Positions 28,320 through 37,018 of a stretch of DNA of 63,089 nt are shown here, piece by piece. The stretch comes from Myxococcota bacterium (GTDB lineage: Bacteria; Myxococcota; B64-G9): NCBI GenBank assembly GCA_022710975.1, contig JAKLGA010000025.1:1-63089 (forward strand). Reading direction: 5' to 3'. The position numbers were made by a program, and so were the translations under genes. Below the pieces are notes generated by a model. That model made no database searches and had not been told where the DNA came from. It saw nothing but the letters and a program-made list of their open reading frames with translations. Position 1 is the first letter of the stretch; every line of letters begins with the position of its first letter.

Positions 28320-30026
28320 CTACTTGTCGACCTTGCGCACGGCCTCTGCCGGCACCCACTCCTTGGAGCCGTCGTCGTACCACACCATGACCTTGCCCGG
28401 CTTGAGGGTCTTCACCACGCCCGGGAGCTCCTTGCCGTTGCCCTGCCACTTGCTCATCACCCGGTCGCCGACCGCCAGGCCGGCGGGCATCGAGGGAGCG
28501 GGCTTCTCGACCACGGCGGGCTTGTCGGCGGGCTTGTCGGCCGGCTTGTCGGCGGCGCCCTTGGCAGTCCCCGGATCGGCCGGCGCGGCGGGCTGGCCAC
28601 CGGCCGGCAGGCCCTTGCCCCGGGCGGCCTTGAAGGCCGCGACGTCCTCGGGGGTGGCGCGCCGGAGCTGGTTCAGGGGCATGTCCTCGTAGCTGCCGTT
28701 GTCGAGGTACACCAGCCCGATCCCGGGGTCGTCCCTCTTCATCTGGGCGATGGTACCCAGGTGCTCGACCTTCCACTTCGGCAGCTTGCCGACCACCTGG
28801 TCGTCCACCTTGAGGCCCAGCGGGTTCGGGTCCACCTCCGGGGGCAGGGTCTCCACGCAGGCCGTGCCCTCGGCCACGGCGGCGACCTCGTCGGCCTTGG
28901 CGCCGTCGGCCAGCTCGAGCGCCAGATCGTTCACCCAGAAGCCGTCCCCGCGGGTGTCCACCCGGATGTAGCCCCTGTTGCCCCTGGCCTTGTCGTAGAA
29001 GTACACCGACACGCCGTTGGCCGTGCGCTTGCCCGGCCGCTCCTGGAGCACCAGCTCCGGGCAGTACTGGCGCTTCCACTGCTCGAAGGGCTTGATGAAC
29101 CAGTCCCTGCCCTTGTCGTAGGCCTCGGGCGCGAACTCCCCGTGGTTGCGGATGAGGAAGGCGTCCCAGGTCTTGAGGTCGCCCGTGCGCAGCGCCTTGT
29201 AGGCGTAGCGGGCGAACTCGGTCTCGTTCTTGAACTTCTCTGGCGCGCCCAGGGCCGCGTACTTGGGGGTGACCCACTTGTCGAGCCCGATCTGGAAGAG
29301 CGTCGGGATCTTCTTCAGCTGCTCGGCGGACATCTTCCGCGAGGAGACGTCGAAGCGCTGGCCACCCGAGCCGATCCCGCCCAGCAGGCAGGGGTTGTCC
29401 GGCCGGCAGGCCGCGGCCCACTTCTCCTTGGGCGAGCTGCGCTTCAGGCCGACCGTGCCGGTCTGCCTGACCCGGCGCAGCTCGTCGGAGGAGATCACCT
29501 CGTACTCGACGACCAGGTTGAAGCTCACCTCGTTCGGGGAGGAGAAGGAGAACTTGGGATCCTTGTCCAGCTTGACCGAGAACACCTGGCTGGTCTGCTT
29601 CTGGAGGTAGGTGTCGAACAGATCGCCCGCGTTGCTGGCCTCGACGGCTTTCTTGATGTCGGCCTCGGTGGGCTTGTCCACGCCGGTGTACCAGGAGTCG
29701 TTCTTGCGGAAGCGGACGAACACCCACTTGTTGCCACCCCAGTGGTACTCCACGTCCCCGCGCAGGATGTAGGTGACGCCCTTCCACTCGGTCTTGTAGT
29801 GGATCTCGATGGTCTGCTCCCAGTAGATCAGTCCCTCGGAGTTCTTGACCGCGCCGCCGCCCGGGCGCACGTCGATCTTGAGGACGTCCTTGCCCCAGTT
29901 GTCCTTCTTGATCTGGGCCGGGGTGAGCGCCGCGACCTTCTCCGCGGCCGCGTCGAGCGGCAGCAGGCTCAGGCCGAAGAACGCGGCCGCGACGAGAGCG
30001 AGGATGCCCCCACGAGTGCGTGCCAT
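28320..30026 (-). CDS. Exported protein with two SH3/Tudor-like modules
   Basis: The ATG follows AGGAGGT, and the 568-residue product has a Sec signal (1-28, ending D-A-A-A-E). Residues about 30-310 are beta-rich with many Trp/Tyr and no recognised motif. Two short barrel-like modules then appear: one near 395-450 (L-K-V-D-D-Q-V-V-G-K...N-G-S-Y-E-D-M-P) and one at the C-terminus (about 515-568, V-G-D-R-V-M-S-K-W-Q-G...D-D-G-S-K-E-W-V-P). Both have the W-x-G...Y-x-D-G-S pattern of Tudor/agenet or chromo-barrel folds. Between them is an A-D-K-P repeat spacer. An extracytoplasmic Tudor-like module is unusual; the ligand is unknown. Confidence 0.75.
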   Translation of the reverse strand: MARTRGGILALVAAAFFGLSLLPLDAAAEKVAALTPAQIKKDNWGKDVLKIDVRPGGGAVKNSEGLIYWEQTIEIHYKTEWKGVTYILRGDVEYHWGGNKWVFVRFRKNDSWYTGVDKPTEADIKKAVEASNAGDLFDTYLQKQTSQVFSVKLDKDPKFSFSSPNEVSFNLVVEYEVISSDELRRVRQTGTVGLKRSSPKEKWAAACRPDNPCLLGGIGSGGQRFDVSSRKMSAEQLKKIPTLFQIGLDKWVTPKYAALGAPEKFKNETEFARYAYKALRTGDLKTWDAFLIRNHGEFAPEAYDKGRDWFIKPFEQWKRQYCPELVLQERPGKRTANGVSVYFYDKARGNRGYIRVDTRGDGFWVNDLALELADGAKADEVAAVAEGTACVETLPPEVDPNPLGLKVDDQVVGKLPKWKVEHLGTIAQMKRDDPGIGLVYLDNGSYEDMPLNQLRRATPEDVAAFKAARGKGLPAGGQPAAPADPGTAKGAADKPADKPADKPAVVEKPAPSMPAGLAVGDRVMSKWQGNGKELPGVVKTLKPGKVMVWYDDGSKEWVPAEAVRKVDK

Positions 30027-30105
30027 GTCGGCGGACCTCCTTGGGTGGACCGAATTGGGAGCAGGTTACCACCGTGCGGCGCCGGGGAGAAGCGGGGCGG
30101 GCGGC

Positions 30106-32052
30106 TCACGGAGGGGCCGGGGGCTGGACGGGGATCAGCGCTGGCGCCTCCTCCCCCTCCGCCGCCTCGGCCGTGGCGGGCGCCGCGGAGGGGGCGCCGG
30201 CGAGCTGGCGCTGGTGCCAGCGCAGGTGGGCCTCGAGCGCTCCCAGCCAGGTGGCCCAGTCGTGTCCGCCCCGGCTCTCGAGGTACTCGTGCGACACGCC
30301 CTGCCGGTCCAGCTCCTGGTGCAGCGCCTCGTTGGATGGGTGCCAGCGGTCCTGGCGGCCCACGCTCAGCAGCCAGGGCCGGTCGCGGAAACGCTCGGGC
30401 GAGCTCCGGACCAGGTGCAGGGGGGAGCGCTCCAGCCAGGCCTCCGGCCGCTCCTCGTACGGGCCGAGCAGGCGGCGCAGCTCGCCGCGCTGCCGGAGCC
30501 GGGTGAGATCCACCGCGCCGCTCATGGAGCTGGCCGAGGCGAACAGCCCGGGGTGGCGGGCAGCCAGGGTCAGGGCCCCGGCGCCGCCCATGCTCAGCCC
30601 GAGCAGGCCTCGCCGCCCGGAGACCGGCAGCCGGCGCTCGAGATCCGGCAGCAGCTCGGCCGTCAGGTAGCCCTCGATGCGGTTGGTGGGCTCGCGCTCG
30701 CTGTCCAGGTACCAGCCCCGCCGGCGGCCGTCCGGCGCCACCAGCACCAGGTCGAGCGCGACGCTCAGGCGCTGCAGCTCCTCGTGGGCGTGCTCGGACC
30801 AGTCGGTCCAGTCCCCCTCCCGCCCGTGCAGCAGGAGCACCACGGGCAGGCGCACGTCCGCGGCGTAGGCCCTGGGCGGCACGAAGGCCAGGTAGGAGGT
30901 CCGCTCGCGGCGCAGGCCGGAGTCGAGCTCGAAACGCCGGACCAGCGCCAGCTCCGGCGCGCGCGGGGTGAAGTTGAGCTCCCGCTGCAGGCGGGCCACC
31001 AGGCGATGGGCGGCGAAGTCGGCCCCCAGCAGCGAGAAGTGGATGCCGTCGGACAGGCGCAGCAGGCCCCGCTGGCCCCGGTAGCGGATCTCCGCGCGGT
31101 ACCGGCCGTGCTCGTCGCTGGTCAGGTCCCAGAGGGGCACGAACACCGCCCCCGCGCGCTCGGCCTCCTCCTGCAGCACCTCGTTGAGCTGGTGCAGGCG
31201 GCCGGCGAAGGAGGCCTTGCGCACCCTGGCCTGGCCCAGCAGGACCGCCCGGGCACCTCCGGCCTGCATCTGGAGCAGGAAGGCGGACAGCCGCCGCCGG
31301 TACTCGGCCCGCCAGCCGGGCGTGCCGTAGTCGTGCAGCCGCCCGTCGACCTGAATGGGCTGGCAGTCGTTGCCGCCGAACAGCGCGATCACCAGGTCGG
31401 GCTGGAACTCCGCCTGCAGGGCCGCCAGCCTGGCCGGCCAGTCGAACAGATCCGGGCGGGTCAGCCCGGTGGACAGCTTGCCCAGCCGGAACACGCTGAC
31501 GCCCTGGAAGTCGCCGAGCCGCCGCTCGAGCTCGGCGCCCAGGTAGAACTGGATGGAGGACGCGCCGATGAGCAGGACACGGCCCGGCGCGGGCCGGCCG
31601 TTGGCCTGGGGGTCGATGCGCGGCTCCGGCGGTGGGGCCTGCCCGACCCGGACGCTGGCCAGGGCCACGGCCAGGCGCCGGGCCGCGTCGGCCTGCTCCG
31701 GGCTGGGCGCCGCGGCGACCGGGGGCGGCGGGGCCGTCGGCACGGCCTCGCGGCGTGGCACGTACACCACCGGCGAGCTCCTGAGCTCCTCCGCCCAGGC
31801 ATCCAGGCGGGCCTTCCCGGAGACCAGGCCGAGCTGCTGCGCGAGCTCGAGGTTGAAGGCCACCACGGGCAACCACAGCCGCCGTCCCACCAGCCGGTCG
31901 TCCAGGGCCACCAGGGCGTACAGATCGTTCGCCGACACCAGCGCCAGGCAGGCGAAGGTCAGCCACAGCGCCAGGACGACCCACAGCGGGCGCGCCTCGC
32001 GAGCCCGCGAGTCTCGCGCGGTCGGGTCGCGGGTCGGATCGGGTTCGGCCAC
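30106..32052 (-). CDS. SGNH/DUF459-like domain fused to a serine esterase
   Basis: The 648-residue protein has an N-terminal membrane helix (about 22-42). A SGNH-hydrolase/DUF459-like domain (about 150-350) follows, with block I L-L-I-G-A-S-S, block III F-G-G-N-D and block V D-G-I-H-F-S. The second half (about 370-640) is an alpha/beta esterase of the S-formylglutathione hydrolase/esterase-D type, with nucleophile elbow G-L-S-M-G-G near 487 and a final G-G-H-D-W histidine. The MBOAT acyltransferase gene ends nine bases upstream, so they are co-transcribed. MBOAT plus SGNH partners such as AlgI/AlgJ and PatA/PatB O-acetylate polysaccharides; here an esterase is fused on, suggesting add-and-remove chemistry (inference). 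Confidence 0.88.
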   Translation of the reverse strand: MAEPDPTRDPTARDSRAREARPLWVVLALWLTFACLALVSANDLYALVALDDRLVGRRLWLPVVAFNLELAQQLGLVSGKARLDAWAEELRSSPVVYVPRREAVPTAPPPPVAAAPSPEQADAARRLAVALASVRVGQAPPPEPRIDPQANGRPAPGRVLLIGASSIQFYLGAELERRLGDFQGVSVFRLGKLSTGLTRPDLFDWPARLAALQAEFQPDLVIALFGGNDCQPIQVDGRLHDYGTPGWRAEYRRRLSAFLLQMQAGGARAVLLGQARVRKASFAGRLHQLNEVLQEEAERAGAVFVPLWDLTSDEHGRYRAEIRYRGQRGLLRLSDGIHFSLLGADFAAHRLVARLQRELNFTPRAPELALVRRFELDSGLRRERTSYLAFVPPRAYAADVRLPVVLLLHGREGDWTDWSEHAHEELQRLSVALDLVLVAPDGRRRGWYLDSEREPTNRIEGYLTAELLPDLERRLPVSGRRGLLGLSMGGAGALTLAARHPGLFASASSMSGAVDLTRLRQRGELRRLLGPYEERPEAWLERSPLHLVRSSPERFRDRPWLLSVGRQDRWHPSNEALHQELDRQGVSHEYLESRGGHDWATWLGALEAHLRWHQRQLAGAPSAAPATAEAAEGEEAPALIPVQPPAPP

Positions 32053-32061
32053 GGTCCCTCC

Positions 32062-33492
32062 TCAGAACTGCGAGTAGATGTAGGGCGCCACGTCGGAGGG
32101 CTTCAACAGGAGCAGCGCCAGCCCGACCGCGGCCCACAGCAGCGGCCACAGCGGCGCCGGCGTGCGGGTGTGCAGCCACAGGAAGCCCCGCCGGATGGGG
32201 CGGCCGAAGAAGTTGAGCCCGATGCCCAGGCTGGCCACCGCCAGCACGCCCAGCTCGAGACCGCGGCCCGGGGCACCCGGCTCGAGCATGCGCCCGAAGT
32301 ACACCCAGGCGGTGCCGATGTCCGGGGAGCGGAAGAAGACCCGGGCCAGGGCGCAGGTGTGGAAGGTCAGCAGCCAGCCGAGCGCCAGGTACCACCAGGG
32401 CCGGGCGCGCTCCACGGCCACGCCCAGGGCCCGGCGCAGATCCAGGGAGGCCTTGTAGATCGCCAGGGCCAGGCCGTGGATGGCGCCCCAGGTGATGAAC
32501 TTCCAGTCGGCGCCGTGCCACAGCCCTCCCGCCATGAAGGTGAGGATCAGGTTCAGGTAGGTGCGCAGCGGGTGCCCCCGCGAGCCGCCCAGGGGGAAGT
32601 AGATGAAGTCGCGCAGCCAGCGTGAGTAGGTCATGTGCCAGCGGCGCCAGAACTCGCCGATGTTCGTGGCCGCCAGCGGCGCGTTGAAGTTCTCCGGCAG
32701 GTGGAAGCCGAGCAGCAGCCCCAGGCCGCGCGCCATGTCGGTGTAGCCCGAGAAGTCGCAGTACACCATGGCGGTGTAGGCGTACACGCCCACCCACAGC
32801 TCGAAGGCGGAGTAGTTCTCCGGCGCGATGAAGGCGTCGTCGACCAGGTGGGTGGACAGGAAGGTCGCCAGCACCACCTTCTTGAACAGCCCCGAGGCGA
32901 TCAGCGAGACCGCCAGCGGCAGGTCCGGGACGCGGTTCGGCGCCTCCCCCATGAGCTGGGGCAGCAGGTCCCGGGAGCGGCAGATCGGCCCGAGCAGCAG
33001 CTGGGGGAAGAAGCTCATGAACAGCAGGTGGTCCAGCAGCGAGGCGGCCTTCACCCCCTTGCCCTGGTACAGCTCGATCGTGTAGGCCAGCGTCTGGAAC
33101 GTGTAGAAGGAGATGCCCACCGGCAGGATCACCTCGAGCACGGGCAGGTGGGCCTGCAGCCCCAGCAGCCCGGCCAGGTGGGCGACGTTGACCTGGAAGA
33201 AGTTGTAGTACTTGAAGAACCCGAGCATGGCCAGGCTGGTGACGAGGCTCGCCAGCAGCCAGGCCCGCCGCGCCCCGCGACCTCTCGCGCGGACGATCAT
33301 CTCGCCGGTCAGGTAGCCGATGAGCGAGGACAGCAGCAGCAGCCCGAGGAAACGCAGATCCCACCAGCCGTAGAAGAAGTAGGAGGCCGCCAGCAGGAAG
33401 ACCTTCTGGGCCGGGCGGGAGCGGCGCACGGCCCAGCTCACCGCCAGCACCACGAGGAAGAACACGGCGAAGGGTACGGTCGGGAACAGCAT
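32062..33492 (-). CDS. MBOAT family O-acyltransferase (AlgI-like)
   Basis: A polytopic 476-residue membrane protein with about ten hydrophobic helices, matching the AlgI/PatA/DltB-type MBOAT family in length. Family signatures include R-R-W-H-M-T-Y-S-R-W-L-R-D-F-I-Y-F-P-L-G-G (in part), then G-G-L-W-H-G-A-D-W near 320 and W-G-A-I-H-G near 335, which carries the conserved catalytic His. Such enzymes move acyl groups from the cytoplasm across the membrane to an extracytoplasmic acceptor. The SGNH-esterase gene directly downstream is the expected periplasmic partner. The acceptor could be exopolysaccharide, O-antigen or peptidoglycan; nothing nearby identifies it. Confidence 0.93.
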   Translation of the reverse strand: MLFPTVPFAVFFLVVLAVSWAVRRSRPAQKVFLLAASYFFYGWWDLRFLGLLLLSSLIGYLTGEMIVRARGRGARRAWLLASLVTSLAMLGFFKYYNFFQVNVAHLAGLLGLQAHLPVLEVILPVGISFYTFQTLAYTIELYQGKGVKAASLLDHLLFMSFFPQLLLGPICRSRDLLPQLMGEAPNRVPDLPLAVSLIASGLFKKVVLATFLSTHLVDDAFIAPENYSAFELWVGVYAYTAMVYCDFSGYTDMARGLGLLLGFHLPENFNAPLAATNIGEFWRRWHMTYSRWLRDFIYFPLGGSRGHPLRTYLNLILTFMAGGLWHGADWKFITWGAIHGLALAIYKASLDLRRALGVAVERARPWWYLALGWLLTFHTCALARVFFRSPDIGTAWVYFGRMLEPGAPGRGLELGVLAVASLGIGLNFFGRPIRRGFLWLHTRTPAPLWPLLWAAVGLALLLLKPSDVAPYIYSQF

Positions 33493-33623
33493 CTCGCGGT
33501 CTCTGGCCTCCAGGCGTCGACGGCCGGTCCAGGCTATGGAGTCCGGCGCCGGGAAGCAACCCCGAAGAACAGGGGACGGAGGTCGGGCTGGCGCCGCCCC
33601 GCGAGCGCGGTTATCCTGGGGCC

Positions 33624-35006
33624 ATGGGGGGCTCCCGACCCATCCGTCTCGCCGCGCTGCTCGGGCTGGCCGCCTGGCTGGCCGGCTGCACCAAGGAGCC
33701 CCACGCGAACTCGACCGATCCTCCCGGGGACTACGCCGCCTTCGCGGTGCAGGAGACCTTCCCGGCGGTGGCGGCCTTCGCCGGCCAGGACGCCGCGCTC
33801 GTCTCGATCGAGGCCTATGGCGTGACGTCCTCCGGCGCCGTCGATCTCCTGCGACCCGTCCAACTCTGCGCCGAGCTGCGGGACCCCCACGTGCGCTACC
33901 AGTTCGTGCGCCCGTTCCAGGCCGTGGCCGTCGAGGCGCCCACGCCGGAGGAGCAGCAGGAGCTGGAGGCCAGGATCCGCGAGGGCGTCAAGCGGGTCCA
34001 GGTGGCGCCGCCTGGAGCGCCCGCGGGCTACCCCTACCAGGCGGTGGAGGTCAGCGTGGGCGAGCGGCACTCCTTCAGCATCCCGAGGAGCACCTGGGCG
34101 CGCTTCGACGTCAAGCGCATGGCCCGGGAGGTGAAGCCCGCGGACCGGCCCGGGCTGCAGGTGCCGGCCCCGAAGATCGCCTTCTCGAAGATCTGGGCGA
34201 TCGCCCTGGCCGAGGGCGCGCCGCCCGAGGACATGGCCGCCATCACCTACGACCTCGACGGCTACCACTTCGTCCTCGAGGAGCTGGTCATCCTCCAGAG
34301 CCCGCAGGGTAGCGACTGCTCCAGCCACACGATCTTCGAGATGCAGGTGAGCGTGGACGGCCAGCTCCTGTTCAGCCGGGGCGCCAAGGGCGTCCGGGAC
34401 GAGCGCGCCGCGGTCTTCAAGCCCGAGCGCGGGACCTTCACGGACGGGCGCGACGGGAGGAGCTACAGGTCGATCGCCATCGGGCGCCAGGTCTGGATGG
34501 CGGAGAACCTGGCCCACCCGAGCCCGGGCTCCTGGTGTCACTCGAACCAGCCCCGCAACTGCGAGAAGCTCGGCCGGCTGTACACCTGGGACGAGGCCAG
34601 GGCGGCGTGCCCCGCGGGCTGGCACCTGCCCAGCGACCTGGAGTGGCAGTGGCTGGAGCGCCACCTGGGCATGAACCGGCTCGAGCTGGAGGATCAGGGC
34701 AAGCGCGGCGAGGCGGACAACGTGGGCGGCAAGCTGGCGGACAGGACCGCCTGGAGCCGACGCGGAACCGACGTCTCCAACGAGAGCGGTTTCTCCGCCC
34801 TGTCGGCGGGCTACCGCATGCCGGACGGGACCTTCACCGGGCTGGGGCGCTGGGCCGAGTTCTGGACGGCGACCCGCGGGCCCGAGGGCCCCTTCCACCG
34901 CGGCCTGCACTGCGACTGGTACGAATCGGTGGTGCGCTACGACCACGACGCCCCGGAGACCGGCTACAGCGTGCGCTGCCTGAGGGACCGGCCGCGGTTC
35001 GAGTAG
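33624..35006 (+). CDS. Lipoprotein with FISUMP domain
   Basis: The 460-residue protein has a signal ending W-L-A-G-C22. Residues about 40-265 form a unique N-terminal region of mixed strands with no recognised family. From about 271 to 455 it carries the Fibrobacter succinogenes major paralogous (FISUMP) domain: D-G-R-S-Y-R-S-I-A-I-G-R-Q-V-W-M-A-E-N-L at the start, then Y-T-W-D-E-A, C-P-A-G-W-H-L-P-S-D-L-E-W and F-W-T-A-T-R. The domain is typical of surface proteins, and its function is not established. Its stop codon directly abuts the stop of the convergent phosphoesterase gene. Confidence 0.87.
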   Translation: MGGSRPIRLAALLGLAAWLAGCTKEPHANSTDPPGDYAAFAVQETFPAVAAFAGQDAALVSIEAYGVTSSGAVDLLRPVQLCAELRDPHVRYQFVRPFQAVAVEAPTPEEQQELEARIREGVKRVQVAPPGAPAGYPYQAVEVSVGERHSFSIPRSTWARFDVKRMAREVKPADRPGLQVPAPKIAFSKIWAIALAEGAPPEDMAAITYDLDGYHFVLEELVILQSPQGSDCSSHTIFEMQVSVDGQLLFSRGAKGVRDERAAVFKPERGTFTDGRDGRSYRSIAIGRQVWMAENLAHPSPGSWCHSNQPRNCEKLGRLYTWDEARAACPAGWHLPSDLEWQWLERHLGMNRLELEDQGKRGEADNVGGKLADRTAWSRRGTDVSNESGFSALSAGYRMPDGTFTGLGRWAEFWTATRGPEGPFHRGLHCDWYESVVRYDHDAPETGYSVRCLRDRPRFE

Positions 35007-36005
35007 TCAGGGAGCGGGCGTCAGCTCGATCAGGGTGAGCTCCGGGCGGCACAGGAAGCGCACCCGGGGGGCGGCGCCGCCCTCCACCCCGAGCCCGCGG
35101 TTGACGTAGAGGTGCCCGCCGTCGAGCCGGTGGAGCCCGGCGGTGAAGTACCTCCCGAAGCGGCTCAGGCGCACCAGCTCCCCGAGCAGCGGGAGCCAGA
35201 CCTGCCCGCCGTGGGTGTCCCCGGAGAGCGCGAGATCCGCCCCGCGGCGGGCGCCGAGCGCGGCGACCTCGGGGTAGTGGTGCACCAGCACCCGGACGCT
35301 CCCCTCCGGGGCGCCGTCGAGCAGCGCGGCCACGAGAGGCTCGTTCGCCTCCAGGGCGCGGGCCTCCCAGCCCTCCTGGACCGCGAAGCCCGCCAGGTGG
35401 AGCTCGACGCCCCGCACCACCAGCCGCTGGGCGCGCTCGCCGCGGAGCTCGATCGCCCCGGTGCCGCCGAACAGATCGAGCCCTCCGAAGTACCAGACGT
35501 CCCAGTTCCCCCGCACCACGTAGGTGGGCGCGAGCCTCACCAGCTCGGTCAGGAGCGCCCGGAACACGGGCAGGCCTCCGGGCGCGTTCAGCGCGTCGCC
35601 GGCGAAGACGATGAGATCCGGGGCCAGCCCCGCCAGCGCGCCCGGGAGCTCCCGCTCGAGGTGGGCCTCGGGCTCCGAGTGCGTGTCCGACAGGAGCGCC
35701 AGGCGGACGGCCGGCGCGCCCGGGGGGAGCCCGCGGAGCGGCACGGACACGCGCTCCACGGCCAGCCAGTCCGGCTCGACCCAGTGGGCGTACGCGCTGC
35801 ACAGCAGGCCGGCCAGGGCCAGGGCCAGCACGACCCGCCGGGCCCACACACGTGAGCGCAAGACGGCCGGTGGCCCCTCGCCCGCGACCCGGGCGCTCCG
35901 CCTGGCACGGACCTCGAGCAAGAGCGAGACCAGGCCGCGGAGCGCGAGCGCGCAGACCACCGCGACGGCCACGAACGCGAGCAGGGCGCGCCACAGGCTC
36001 AGCAC
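35007..36005 (-). CDS. Membrane-anchored metallophosphoesterase (YkuE/LpxG-like)
   Basis: The 332-residue protein has two N-terminal hydrophobic segments (about 4-30 and 55-75) and then a calcineurin-like phosphoesterase domain. All metal-binding motifs are visible in order: D-T-H, G-D, G-N-W-D (replacing the usual G-N-H-D), H-H and G-D-T-H-G-G-Q. The layout resembles YkuE and membrane UDP-diacylglucosamine hydrolases (LpxG/LpxI-type activity), but lipid A involvement is only a possibility. It is convergent with the FISUMP gene and co-directional with the pseudouridine synthase gene, 37 bases away. Confidence 0.88.
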   Translation of the reverse strand: MLSLWRALLAFVAVAVVCALALRGLVSLLLEVRARRSARVAGEGPPAVLRSRVWARRVVLALALAGLLCSAYAHWVEPDWLAVERVSVPLRGLPPGAPAVRLALLSDTHSEPEAHLERELPGALAGLAPDLIVFAGDALNAPGGLPVFRALLTELVRLAPTYVVRGNWDVWYFGGLDLFGGTGAIELRGERAQRLVVRGVELHLAGFAVQEGWEARALEANEPLVAALLDGAPEGSVRVLVHHYPEVAALGARRGADLALSGDTHGGQVWLPLLGELVRLSRFGRYFTAGLHRLDGGHLYVNRGLGVEGGAAPRVRFLCRPELTLIELTPAP

Positions 36006-36042
36006 GGCGGCGAGCTCCCCGCCCGGGCTGGGTGGGCCCGGG

Positions 36043-36831
36043 TCACGATCCCCCTCGCCTGCCGGACCCCGGCCGGGGCGCCAGCGCCTGGACCTCCTGC
36101 TCGGTCAGCGCGCGGTACTCGCCCTTGGCCAGGTCCTCCAGCCGCAGCGGCCCGATGGCGACGCGCACGAGCCGGAGCACCTGGACGCCCAGGGCCGCGA
36201 GCAGCCGGCGGATGTGCCGGTTCTTGCCCTCCTCGAGCACGATCTCGAGCCACGAGTTCTTCTGCCCGGTGCGCAGCACGACGGCGCGCGTGGCGCCCAG
36301 GCGTTCGCCGTCCACGTCCTGGCCCTGCTCCACCTGGCGCGCCAGCGCCGCGTCCGCGACGCGGTCGATCTGCACGTGGTAGGCCTTGGGCAGGTGGCTC
36401 TCCGCCGCGGTGATCCGCGCCGCCCAGCGCGTGTCGTTGGTGAAGAGCAGCAGCCCCTCGCTGGCCTTGTCCAGGCGCCCGACCGGGGACAGGAAGGGCA
36501 GCCCCTGGCCCTGGAAGCAGTCGAACACCGTCTCGCGCCCCTGCTCGTCGGAGCGGGTGGTGACCAGGCCGCGCGGCTTGTTGAGCATCAGGTAGACGGG
36601 GCCCGCCTTCTGCAGGGCCTGCTGGTCGACCTCGACCCGGTCGTGCTGCAGCTCCACGGACCGGCGCCCGTCCCGGCAGACCGCGCCGTTGACTCGCACC
36701 CGGCCGGCCTGGATCAGCTCCCAGGCCTGGCTCCGCGAGCAGAAGCCCAGCTTGGAGAGCGCCCTGGCCAGGCCCCGGCCCTCCTGGTCGGAGCGCGGCG
36801 CCCGCGGCTGGTTTGACTTGTTCTCGGTCAC
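36043..36831 (-). CDS. Pseudouridine synthase, RsuA/RluB family
   Basis: I start at GTG 36831 (about 262 residues), because the upstream extension is basic, Pro-rich and not family-like; the ribosome site there is weak, so a nearby start is possible. Residues about 20-65 form an S4 RNA-binding domain (L-A-R-A-L-S-K-L-G-F-C-S-R-S-Q-A). The catalytic domain contains V-G-R-L-D121-K-A-S-E-G-L-L with the conserved Asp, N-K-P-R-G and R-H-I-R-R-L-L. It would isomerise a uridine in 23S or 16S rRNA; RluB is somewhat favoured over RsuA, but the position cannot be told here. Confidence 0.9.
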   Translation of the reverse strand: MTENKSNQPRAPRSDQEGRGLARALSKLGFCSRSQAWELIQAGRVRVNGAVCRDGRRSVELQHDRVEVDQQALQKAGPVYLMLNKPRGLVTTRSDEQGRETVFDCFQGQGLPFLSPVGRLDKASEGLLLFTNDTRWAARITAAESHLPKAYHVQIDRVADAALARQVEQGQDVDGERLGATRAVVLRTGQKNSWLEIVLEEGKNRHIRRLLAALGVQVLRLVRVAIGPLRLEDLAKGEYRALTEQEVQALAPRPGSGRRGGS

Positions 36832-37018
36832 AGCGACCCCGCGGCGGTGGAGAATCCAGGCTACCGGTGTACCGCACCCAGATTCCCGGACACAAGCTGG
36901 AGCAGGCAGCCGGAGCGCTGGCGCCACTGGGCCCGGGCCCGGGTGGCCGCCGAGCCGGGGGCTGTCGCGGAGGATCCGCCGCGTGCTACGCTGCCTGCGT
37001 CCGACCCAGGAGGTACGC

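Noticed and set aside
26959-30072. Apparent single 1037-codon gene joining two exported proteins
   Set aside because: The N-terminal half is out of frame with the SH3/Tudor-like protein; internal GTG with AGGAGGT and a signal peptide define the real second gene.
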